Assembly: GCA_963995525.1 (NCBI GenBank)
Contig: OZ023209.1
Location: forward strand, 16,951,807-17,015,806
Source of the DNA: Escarpia spicata
Lineage: Eukaryota > Annelida > Polychaeta > Sabellida > Siboglinidae
DNA: 64,000 nucleotides
Direction of reading: 5' to 3'
The notes beneath the pieces are model-generated. The model did no database searches and was not told the origin of the DNA. It saw only the letters and a program-made list of their open reading frames with translations. The first letter of the stretch is position 1, and every line of letters starts with the position of its first letter. Shown one piece after another: positions 37,664 through 47,225 of the stretch. Made by a program: the position numbers and the translations under genes.

Positions 37664-37883
37664 GGACAGCTCTCTGCGGGTACAAAGTGAACACTGGCTC
37701 GGATCTCAATTATCCAGTCGTAGGCTGCTTGCTTCGGTACAATCTTCGAAGACGGAATAGCGGGTTGACATCTCTTTGCTGGAACAGGAAAGGCATGAAT
37801 TACTGCAGGGGCACAAAGTACAGGGAATTTTTCCTCCGACAAGCATAATCTGCAGGTGCAGAACGAACACTGGCATGGATCGC
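37589..37883. repeat. Duplicated ~115-bp cysteine-coding segment
   Basis: Segments 37589-37706 and 37768-37883 are similar direct repeats. Both contain, on the minus strand, a ttcctgttccag-type 3' splice signal followed by (c)aaagagatgtc and an upstream LCPC-NSC-type coding stretch. They join the end of the SGNH-like frame to the transposase-like frame. Confidence 0.6.
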
Positions 37884-39672
37884 TCTCAGTAGGTCATTGG
37901 CCAAGGCTTTCACTCCCTGTGGTCGAAGATGCAGTCCATCAGTACTCAGTAGACGGGACTGAATGGCGGAGTTTTCCACAAACTGCAAAAGAGGAAACCG
38001 ATTAAGGGCCCTACCAAGAGACCCATTGAGTTCAGCTGATCTTGTGTTGCAGCTTGACAGGAAGCCGTCCTGAGAACTCGTATCCCTCTTGAACTGATTG
38101 TGTTTCCCCGGTAGAATTCCGGAGATGATGATGCAGGATCTGAAACATTGTATGTACATTTTATTGATGGTTGAAGTAGTTATGATATGTCATTGTGTAC
38201 ACCTGAAACTACTGTTTATGACACACCTATACTATAGAACCATAATAATGTACCTGTATGTTGTACGGAGTCTGCAAATAAAGCAATAATTATTATTACT
38301 ATTTTTTTATTTTTTTAGAAGTTATTTTTTCTGTGGAAAAATTTTACATTTAGAAAAAAAAAGTATTGTTTCCCTACTACACAAATAATTTATTATATAT
38401 ACAGTTAGACAGCGATTATATTGTTTTCGTGTGATAAGTAAAAAATACAGTGGATTATCAGCTGTGTGAACAGGTCGGTACAAGTATGCTCACTGTTGTC
38501 ACACCCGATATTGTTGGTCCCCACGTGCAACACAATGACCTGTAAACACAGACAGTATTGGCATTCAGCAACATTGGATTACTAAATGTTTTACAACAAC
38601 TGGAATTTAAGCAATATTCCATCACAATATTATAAGGATGTAATGCAGGTTTTCCCAAAAGTAATACACAGAGTAGTAATTTCAGAGCGGTAGCCAATTA
38701 GTGCTAATGAGAAAGGAATACACATTGCTGTCCCTCAGCACTACCCTTGCAGACTTAATCTGCTCTTAATTGCAATTAAACACTTGAATGACAGTCTCTG
38801 GAGCTGAGAGTACATAATACACAAGATAAGAGATAAGTAGAATGCTTTGTAGGTACTTAAAAAACAGATCAATCAGGGATGAATAATGGGGGTCACTCGA
38901 TAATTTGTCAGTCTGATTTGTATTTTAATGAAACTAAACCATATGAAAATTAGATCAAAAACTGTCATCCGAAGAATATTCAGTAATCAAATGATAATTA
39001 GTTTCCAATTGCTAAAGGACGCAAACTGGTTTAACAAATTATGTTCCCACTAAAATGCATTTTATGTTTTGACCCTCGTGATACTATTTTGCAAACGTTC
39101 AGGTAAAAACACACACTATAGCATGTATTGAACATGTCATATTGTTATTGTAAACTGTCAATTACTAGGTCAATATCACCAAATTACTAGGTCAAGTTCA
39201 CAAGTGTCACACGCTTAAAAAAATCACAACTTACATAACATTTTTTTTTAAATAAATGTGCTTATTTACGATAACGAAACTTATTAACATATTCAATAAC
39301 TTCATAGACTTTTGGCCATAACTGATGCATCCATCAAAATGTTGTCACACACACAATGCTGTGTATGATATAGTTTTGAAAATCAACTACCTGTGGTTTA
39401 TACCCTCATTAGGAACTGCGACAATGTCTGTATAAAATGGACAATTGAGTGTATTGCATCATAGTTTTAATAAACCATCAGCATCAATAACATGCAATAA
39501 CAATGTTATGCTTATGTCCTACCTCAAACCGAGAGAAATCCGAACTGACAGCATCATCCAATGTGAGCTCATCAATCTTGCACCCAGAGTAGCTCAGCGT
39601 TGGTATGTCAAAGTCACTGACGTAGCGGTGCAGATACTTGGTCTGAGAATCTCCGATAATAACAGATGCCAT
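37830..39672 (-). CDS. SGNH/GDSL-type hydrolase-like gene inside the transposon
   Basis: Three minus-strand segments in order carry the SGNH blocks. Exon 1 (39672-39523, ATG start) encodes MASVIIGDSQTKYL, block I with the Ser nucleophile position in GDS, and ends ...SRFE at donor GTAGGA. A middle exon beginning 38539 after tgtttacag encodes VIVLHVGTNNIG, block III (G-T-N). A third segment beginning about 38138 after gtttcag encodes SCIIISGILPG and STDGLHLRPQGVKALANDLL, block V (D-x-x-H). SGNH proteins are esterases/lipases. Phases of exons 2 and 3 do not join directly, so another small exon or a different donor is needed. A TATA box precedes exon 1. Confidence 0.6.
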
Positions 39673-39736
39673 GATGGACTTGACTTGACAGTACAAGACT
39701 CAAGAGCAAATGATTGACCCATCCTGGACAGCACGG

Positions 39737-39746
39737 CTTATATAAG
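39737..39746 (-). promoter_or_regulatory. TATA box upstream of the SGNH-like gene
   Basis: The minus strand reads CTTATATAAGCC about 65 bp before the ATG at 39672, a suitable TATA position for a transposon gene promoter. Confidence 0.5.
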
Positions 39747-39749
39747 AGG

Positions 39750-40534
39750 GAATGAGCACTGGTATTGTATATCTGTGTATTTGTTCTAACAGATGTTATT
39801 ACACCTAGAAATGTTTCGCTTTTTGATAATGCAGTCAACAAGATTAATTTTGTGAAGTGTCGTATTGTACTAAGAGTTAGTTTGTGTTGTGGCTTAACGG
39901 TATTAGGTTGTGTGCACACCTTATTTGTTATCTTATTAGGCCCTAAAGTTATTTATTTTTTTATGATGCAATCAACATGATTAATTATGTAAATTCAGCC
40001 TCTCTATGCTAGTAGTTTTATTGTACTCAAACTTTATCAAGGTGTACTTGTGTCAATGAAGTTGGTGAAATACGTGTTTATGTCCACTCCTCCTAGTCAC
40101 CAAACACAGCAGCTGATTGCAGGCGTTCCCTCATTGCATACACAGGTTGATGTATACACTGTACAAAAGTTGTTATTATAGTAGAACTTAGAACGTATCA
40201 ATGATTCAACACTATGTAAGAAAATGCAACAAATAAGGGATGGTTTTCAGAAGGCTTGTCCACGGGTAAATTCGTTGATAACATTTATTTGATTTATTAA
40301 GAGAAACACGTCGTAATGTTGCGTGTTTGTTTCAATTATTTGTTCCCATAGCATAGACCTAATATAATCCATAGATGATAGAATATATATACCATAGTAT
40401 ATTATTTATAATTGTTATCCATTCTAAGAGTCTTAGACAATAAGACTAAGGTAAGTGACATAGATGGTATGTTAGCCATTGATGAGATGTAAGCTGTTTT
40501 AACTGTGTATGCTAAGTTTAGGCAGTGGTGATTT
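39750..40534. other. Non-coding interval inside the Mutator-like element
   Basis: AT-rich; no protein motif seen between the SGNH gene promoter and the right TIR. Confidence 0.5.
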
Positions 40535-40565
40535 TTTTATTTTCCCCCACAAAGATAAGAAGGCT

Positions 40566-40752
40566 CCAGCAAAAACAAAGACTACGTCATATGTAAATAA
40601 ACAAAGACTACATCATATGTAAATAAACAAAGACTACATCATATGTAAATAAACAAAGACTACATTATATGTAAATAAACAAAGACTACGTCATATGTAA
40701 ATAAACAAAGACTACGTCATATGTAAATAAACAAAGACTACATCATATGTAA
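40566..40752. repeat. 26-bp minisatellite in the right TIR
   Basis: About seven copies of aaacaaagactacatcatat + gtaaat with single-base variants. The left TIR carries only two copies (33785-33835). Confidence 0.95.
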
Positions 40753-40760
40753 TACAAGTT

Positions 40761-40907
40761 CTATGTCACTGTGGTCTTCCCAACTTTTTTGCTGACATGG
40801 TTTGTTGTGATATCTGTGACACCTGGCATCACAAGGTCTGTGTTGGATTAGAGGACCCTGTTGTTCTCCCAGAGAAGTGGTCGTGTCCACAATGTATGCA
40901 AGTGTGA
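40761..40907 (+). CDS. PHD finger encoded in the right TIR
   Basis: The + frame reads LCHCGLPNFF, MVCCDICDTWHHKVCVGLED and KWSCPQCMQV-stop. It is the same PHD finger as in the left TIR, with all zinc ligands kept. On this side no Ulp1 segment lies upstream, so it is a duplicate carried by the TIR and not a complete gene. Confidence 0.65.
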   Translation, partial: LCHCGLPNFFADMVCCDICDTWHHKVCVGLEDPVVLPEKWSCPQCMQV

Positions 40908-41174
40908 TGTTTAGTGGACATAATGATTTGATGGACTAATAAACGATACGTGAGTCAACGTTAGTGTGGTTGGCGTATGTACTAATGTGAATAATAAGGA
41001 CATGTCGTTTACCAGTAATTAAATAAAAAATAAAAATTTGTGTTCCAGTTCATCACATTTGGTCGTGGAGGAAAGTTGAGTTCTGCACTGTTTCAGACTT
41101 TTAAATTGTATATTGATTTTTCATCATAAATATTTAAAATATTACACAGTTGTTGTTGTTGTTTTAAATGTATA

Positions 41175-41247
<73 letters not shown>

Positions 41248-41575
41248 GAGTCAGTAGATAGGTACAACAGGTATATGATATTACACACATGCAAGCACAC
41301 ACTCCACACACACGACTGTGTGTTCAATTGGTGGAACAGCCAAAACAAAGCTGTCATCGTCCGCCATCTGAATTCCATCTTCGCTCGACTTTCAGCGACG
41401 TTCCATCGCACATGAATATATATTATTTATATATTATGACTTCATATTGGTGGACCTGTTATATTATATAAATAGTTAACTAAATGCGAAGTATCAGTCT
41501 CATGCGAAGCACACACCGAATGGTAGATGAACCTAAATATCCGTTCCATCGACGTTCAGGGGAATGCATATCCCC

Positions 41576-42700
41576 GTCACCAACGCACTGCTGGGCCGAT
41601 ATGCACCCTCTCAGTTGCCTGAGTCATGCAATGACGTAGCCTTCGCTGAGACATTTCAACAGTTTTCCGTCGAGAAGCTTTCAAACATACGTCGTGTAAT
41701 CGATTCGGGCGCCGAGACGAACACTCGATCGACAGACGTCTGACGATTACCAACACGCGCAGCTCTGAGAATTCACGCCGGCATCGACTACATGCAGACA
41801 TCAGACGGGTCGTCCTCCAGTCGTCTGCGAAATCCTTCGACCTTCACCCGATGCCGACGAGCCCGGCTGAAACAAAACATCGACGTACTAGCACCGATTC
41901 TTACAGACGTCTTCAACACGTCACTCGAATCGGGCGTCGCACCTGCGGTTATGAAGCATGCATTAATGACACCGTTACTCAAAAAACGCGGTCTCCACGT
42001 CAACTGTCTCGCTAACTACCACCCGATATTGAACTTACGTTTTCTGTCGAAGACGCTAGAATGGTATGTTGCAAACGAATTACGCCGCTATATTGACACC
42101 AACGGCTTCAACGACCCGTTCCGGAGCGCGTACCGGCCCAGACACAGCACGGAGACGGATGTAGTCCAATTACACGAAGACATTCTCATTGCCAAGATAC
42201 GAACAAGCCTGACTATTACAACGTGCAAGACTCTTGTCCACTCCCTTGTTACATCACGGCTCGACTACGGGAACGCTGCTGTGTATGGCATCTCCGACCG
42301 CCTCTTGCAGATGGTGCAGCGCTCCGCGGCCAGTCGTGCTGCGAATCAGGCGGGGCAACCGGCGAAGCATGACGGCCCTATTGCGTTAGCTCGACTGGTT
42401 GCCCGTGAAATACCGCATTGAGAACAAGCTACTCGTCATTGTGTTTCGCGCCTTCCGCGATCGGACGCCGGCGTACCTCGCCTCGATTATCACGCCTTAC
42501 GTGCCGTGCCGCGCCGCGCCCTACGATCTGTCGACCGCGCGTTGCTAACCGTTCCGCGCCACAACCTCGAACGATATGGCCGCTGTTCATTCTCTTGCGC
42601 GGGGCCGACTCTGTGAAATGCGCTACCTGAAGATCTACGTCTGACCGAGTGCATGAGCATATTTAAAGCGCGTCTTAAAGGTAAACATAAGGGAACTTTT
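41576..42700 (+). pseudogene. L2-like LINE, part 3: reverse transcriptase
   Basis: Starts with ALLGRYAPSQLPES and CNDVAFAETF, continuing the frame broken at 32810. It then has LTDVFNTSLESGVAPAVMKH, LLKKRGL, LANYHPILNLRFLSK and FRSAYRPRHSTETDVVQLHE. The frame then jumps to TLVHSLVTSRLDYGNAAVYG and IENKLLVIVFRAFRDRTPAYL, the post-RT region. The central RT including the FADD box is deleted. Further frameshifts follow to about 42690. Confidence 0.85.
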
Positions 42701-42936
42701 GGTGTTATGCACCTAAAAGCGTTATTGCAAACTAACTATTTCCAACTATAATCATATTTTTAACTTCAGTGGTTTACTGATAAAATTATCTCAAAATGGA
42801 AAATTCTAACGAAATCTTCGATAACACGAAGGCTGTCATCTTACTGATGACGCGGCAGCTTGACAAAAACAACCAATAAACGAGCAGCATTATTTTTACC
42901 ACGGTGCTCCCATGACGTAGCCAATGTTGTCAACAC

Positions 42937-43149
42937 ATGTTACGGCATACGCTGTACAGTTCACTCTGTTCGGCTCATTTTGAAGAAACGTGTTTCGAAG
43001 TGGATGTATTTGATCAGTTATTGGAACAAGACCCGTCGAAACGTCGGCGACGTCGGGTTTTGAAGCTTGGAGCAATGCTGGCGATATTTAGTTACAGACC
43101 ACAGCCGTCGAAACGCCGCACATTCTCCGTCGAGCCCGCTGCCAAGTGA
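42937..43149 (+). CDS. THAP zinc-finger domain, C-terminal half
   Basis: The + frame has LCSAHFEETCFEVDVFDQLL, a basic run (KRRRRR) and VLKLGAMLAIFSYRPQPSK. This matches the second half of a THAP domain: the C-x-x-H zinc ligands in CSAHF, then CFE and the LK-x-GA-x-x-x-IF motif. The N-terminal C2 ligands and the conserved Trp are not found upstream. It could be one exon of a THAP gene or a fragment of a P-element-type transposase. Confidence 0.6.
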   Translation: MLRHTLYSSLCSAHFEETCFEVDVFDQLLEQDPSKRRRRRVLKLGAMLAIFSYRPQPSKRRTFSVEPAAK

Positions 43150-44080
43150 AGTCAGATCGCAAGAAGGTTAGTATTGAGTACCTAAATTATAATCTTGTAC
43201 CATTTCACTTTGCACGATCTGACGTTATATACGTAATTATATTGTTTATCCGGCATAGTTAACGTTCTAGTTTTGGAATGGTGTTAGCAGGAACTGAACC
43301 TCAGACAGACTTAGCCTCAGCTCTTGCTCTTATTTTACTTGGTCTTACTTTGATTGGTATCGCGGCCACGTGAACAAAGGCATAGATATGTTGGAAATAA
43401 TCTAGAACTACATGACACGTTGAAGACTACAAGAAAGTCGACGACTAGCAAAGGTTAACGGCAATCAATTCGCGTGAGCGATAATATAGCACTTTGATTA
43501 ACGTCATCGGGCAGAAAAGTCTGGAATTGTCGCTGTGACCTCTTCAGAATTTCAAAATGTTTTGTAATAACATTTCAAGGCAGAATATGTCTGTGTGTTA
43601 AATAAATTTGTTGTAAATACATTATGTTGAACATTTGTCTTATAAAAATCACTGACCGATGACCATTGTCATTGATAAGGGTTCCAACACCAAGATTACT
43701 AAATGACACATATATGAGTATACATCAAGTAAGCATCAAAGGACTGAATGACTACGCAGGGTATATTCTTCTTTGTTCAAATAACTAACTACCCATAAAT
43801 CAGCAGCAGGGAAATGCTGGATAATCAGATCCAATTATTTAACAATGACAATGTGTTTTTATTTCATTAAAAGTGCGTGACAATTCTACTGGTGTATTTG
43901 GAGTGATAATTGACAATTTAACAACTTTCATTTGATTTTACAAACATTCGTAGGCTCCAGATGCACAAATATGTTGCTATAGTTAGAGAAAAGAAATTAA
44001 CGGACACAGTGTAACAGTATACAACGTAACGCACTGTTTATATGCGTGAAAATCCAAGAGCATTGTACGGGATACTACCC
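43150..44080. other. Unassigned interval
   Basis: No gene or repeat recognised. Confidence 0.4.
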
Positions 44081-44084
44081 ACCC

Positions 44085-44725
44085 AGCCAACCATCTCTTT
44101 GAACTTCTTTCCTCTGGCAAGCGCTATAGAAGTATTAAGACAAGGACCACTAGACTTAAAAGTAGTTTTTATCTGCAGGCTGTGAATCACTTGAACCGCG
44201 AGATGCCATGAATCTGTTTTCAGTCGGTTTAGATTTTATGTCGCCATGATAAATTATTTATTGATATTTTTAGTTATTTTTTTTTTTTTTAATTTATATC
44301 AATTTTTCTTTACTAACTTGACTACATGTATGTACATACTTTTTAACTGTCAGCTTAGTTTTTATCGTCAGTTAATTTATTTATTCATTTATTATTTATT
44401 TAACTACATGTATACTTTAAAAAAAATTAGGTAATGTGTCAGACGGTATTAATATTGTTATCAAGTTCACTTTATGTCAATAGATGTACGACTGTCTTAA
44501 AATATGTTGGCAGTTGGCCTTGGTTTAAATTTGTACTAGTTTTAGCATAGTTTCATAATGTTTCTGATTGTATATTTATTTTGCGTGTGGATGATGGGGG
44601 GGGGCAGGGGGATAAGCGTGTATGTATGTTGACGCCACAACGCCAAGAATTCCTTGTACATGTTAAATGCTACTAGGTAATAAACAGTCTGAATCTTACT
44701 CTGAATGAATCTGAATCTGGAATCT
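44085..44725 (+). pseudogene. LINE 3' end fragment
   Basis: Reads ANHLFELLSSGKRYRSIKTR, then TTRLKSSFYLQAVNHLN-, a C-terminal segment common in invertebrate LINE pol proteins. A non-coding tail follows, ending in taataaacagtctgaatc and a short (TGAATC) repeat, typical of LINE 3' ends. Confidence 0.5.
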
Positions 44726-44982
44726 TACTTGGCCATTTGAATACGATTCAAACAGTCCGCATTTTTAAACACGATTACCGAGTGCAATTATAGAAGACAT
44801 ATTTATACATTATTGTCATTTGGAAAAAGGCGTTTCAAAGTTCACTGAAAGCCAACCAGTCGTAAGGAAAGTAATTCACAGCAGCTTACTAACAAGATAT
44901 AGATGCTGATGGGTTTGTTGCTTTTTGTTGGTAAGAATTTTATTACAATACTATACGACCTGTTTATCATAGGAACGAAAGC

Positions 44983-45280
44983 ACGGCTCATGCTGTCTGC
45001 TCTGGCATGGAACTTCCAGCCACGCCCTAGCGCAGACAACCCTGTTAACGCGGCGGATGTCTGGTCAAGAAGGCGCAAGCAGTGGGTGCTGAGGAAGACA
45101 ACACAGCAGCAGATTTACCTGCAAACCTACCTGCCTATGCTGATGGAAAGAGTGAATGATGTATTTGTGAGAAATCTGAAACTGCCAGGAATCGCTGTCC
45201 CAATTGGAATTGCAGTCCTTGGGGGCAGATGTGTCCAAGCCAATGAAACATCAAGAGGCAGTCGATTTGTAAATAAATAG
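44983..45280 (+). CDS. Terminal exon of a transposase-like or host gene
   Basis: Open frame after the acceptor tttatcatag, reading ARLMLSALAWNFQPRPSAD, VWSRRRKQWVLRKTTQQQ and YLPMLMERVNDV, then a variable end and TAG at 45278-45280. The pattern (LxALxxN...W...KxxxYxYxxxLM) recalls the C-terminal segment of an amplified invertebrate transposase-like family, but I cannot name it. The stop codon lies inside a perfect palindrome that supplies AATAAA. Confidence 0.4.
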
Positions 45281-45311
45281 TCAATCCAACTATTTATTTA
45301 CAAATCGACTG
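45259..45311. terminator. Perfect palindrome with AATAAA on both strands
   Basis: 23-bp arms (45259-45281 and 45289-45311) are exact reverse complements around a 7-nt loop caatcca. AATAAA occurs on + at 45272-45277 and on - at 45298-45293. It sits between the ends of a + strand ORF (stop 45280) and a - strand ORF (stop 45415), so it could provide poly(A) signals for both. Function is inferred. Confidence 0.65.
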
Positions 45312-45414
45312 ACAATTGACAAGGACGTTTCAAGGGATTGGCAGTTTTGTTTGCATTCCACCTACAGCCATAGTTTTGTATAAGGTGACAAGAGCATCCT
45401 TGGTTTAGTCTAGT

Positions 45415-46540
45415 TCAGTCCTCAAGTGCTAAGAGGTATCCCTCATGTTGTGTCCCATCGAGTGCAGGGAAGTGTGATCGTATTTGATGACTGGCACACG
45501 CTGGTGTAACTCTCCGTACCCTTCGGCCCAGCCTGCCATGGATCCACCAGATGAACTGTCTATATGCAGCACACACGAGAGACGTGAAATAAAATAAGGC
45601 TCCAATAAATTTACTAACATTGTCAGCAGGTGATGTATGAAAATGGGTTTGAGGTAGTTCGTTTCCTTGTGAAATTGGTATATATCAACAAGCAGTGTTT
45701 GTATGAAATCATCTGAACTTTTCTTAAATTCTCACATCTCAAATATTGTTTAATGTTGGCAGATTTCTACTAATTATGCCTAATATGTACAGTTTATGAA
45801 ACTTCATGCATATTATACATGTTTATACATTTTTAAATTGCTGTTGTTTTGCTTGATGTTCTGGTTACTGTAGTATTATCTTCATTGTTGATATATGTCA
45901 ATAAATATTACAACAACACATTTCACTGCTGTTATAACACACGAATATATACTTACTTGTTCGTTGGCGGTTCTGGTTGCCAGTTATCTAACCGAATGTG
46001 ATTCATAGCAACTAGTAAATTTCGTAGTACTATCTGCTCCAAACACACAATACCAAATCCGTGGCCATTCGTAACGCATTGTAGTCCACCTGCATCAAAG
46101 AACCAACCGTTTAAATGAAAGTATTACATGAATGATAAACACTGCCACGGAGAGTGAGAACTGAGGCGGAGTCGGGACTGTCTTCGAACCGGTCCGAGGT
46201 GCCACCGAGCGATCGACTCACTCAGTTCATACATTTATTTATTTAAATTATTACCCGGACCTCATAATGAGCAGTTATTTATACTAGACAAATAAATAAT
46301 TACCTTCGAGTCGCAGCCGTTTTCTGACAGCAGCCACCAGTCGGTTATGTATCGGCTTGTTAATCGCCTCTGCATTTCCACTTCCCGCGGGTCTTCTTTA
46401 TCATGCTTACGGCCACCGGTACACGCTGGTCTATCTTGCAATATTGGCCCTTGACTTTGCGGTTGAAACCGTTATTCAGCTACTTCTGAATCCATTTCAT
46501 TTTCACCAGACGAAGAATCACAACCGTAGCGACACGCCAT
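45415..46540 (-). CDS. P2X7-like intracellular C-domain protein (broken first exon)
   Basis: Three exons on the minus strand. Exon 2 (46089-45957) follows gatgcag and ends at donor AA|GTAAGT. It reads LQCVTNGHGFGIVCLEQIVL and RNLLVAMNHIRLDNW. Exon 3 (45613-45415) reads AAYRQFIWWIHGRLGRRV, then VTPACASHQIRSHFP and a stop. Exon 2-3 phases agree exactly. The cysteine/AYRQF/VTPAC/IR-x-x-FP pattern matches the zinc-binding C-terminal domain of P2X7-like proteins, abundant as stand-alone proteins in invertebrates. Proposed exon 1 (46540-46304) has MACRYGCDSSSGENEMDSEV, an in-frame stop at codon 23, and EVEMQRRLTSRYITDW. Its donor phase does not fit exon 2, so this part is decayed or misjoined. Confidence 0.6.
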
Positions 46541-47225
46541 CTTGTCTAAACTCAGTGGGTAATGTAGCACAGCGCCACCTGACGTTTTTTGGAAACACTA
46601 GTACACACAAAATCCAGAAAAGTACACAGCATTGCATAGGTCATTTGCTGTTCAACAATGGCGCGATTCATGAAATTCGAGTCTTTTTATACGTTTAATT
46701 CTATTATCTACACTCTAGTAGCCATTAGTGGTCAACACCCTTGGACAGAGTCCTACTCTGGACATGAGAGCACAAATAAAGTATACTATTATTATTATTT
46801 TAGTGTTTACGTAAACCGTAATGCATGGTAATACGCCTACGTACTTACGTGAACTCGTGTGTCGATATATACACCGACAAGAATCCTGTACGCTGCTTGC
46901 ACCAACATATTCCCAGTTACACACGCTCACGATAAAGTTGGGGATGGCTCGTTCGCAATGGTTACGGTGACGGTGTGGAATATTTTGTGTTACCATATAT
47001 AGACATCGGATTCTAGTGCTAGTTTCATACGTTGACTAAACCTTTATTAGACTGTGTTTTCCAAAACCCAGTTTGGCATCTAGATTGAGAGGTGTTTCGT
47101 TTATCCGGCTGGCAGACGAGCCACGCACACTAGCATTTTGTACTGGGATTTGGCAGAGAAAGTTACATTTCAGTGGTTCTTTGCCTAATAAGGTACTTAG
47201 TGGGATCACCAGACCCTCGGTCATT
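46541..47225. other. Unassigned interval
   Basis: No gene recognised between the P2X7-like ORF and the long inverted repeat. Confidence 0.4.

Larger units (their letters stand above)
40535..41575. repeat. Right TIR of the Mutator-like element
   Basis: Reverse-complement match to the left TIR from ttttcccccacaaagataagaagg inward edge to CCCC at 41575. Contains a 26-bp minisatellite (40566-40750), a PHD-finger frame (40761-40907) and a (TA)n tract (41183-41242). Confidence 0.85.
32802..41584 (-). mobile_element. Mutator-like DNA transposon (8,765 bp) with 9-bp target duplication
   Basis: The element spans 32811-41575. Its ends are inverted: left GGGGCTCTGTATTCCCCGGA, right (reverse complement) GGGGATATGCATTCCCCTGA. 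Homology extends inward about 1 kb on both sides. The flanks are GTCACCAAT (32802-32810) and GTCACCAAC (41576-41584), a 9-bp target duplication with one change, falling inside an L2-like LINE reading frame. A 9-bp duplication, long G-starting TIRs, a SWIM finger and an Ulp1 protease all fit the Mutator-like superfamily. Inferred cargo, read on the minus strand: SGNH-type hydrolase, transposase C-terminal segment, SWIM, Ulp1, PHD. The DDE core was not found. Confidence 0.85.

Noticed and set aside
46130..46240. Possible second tRNA-like/SINE head (ggaccggttcgaag on the minus strand)
   Set aside because: Only a partial B-box match; no A box at proper distance.
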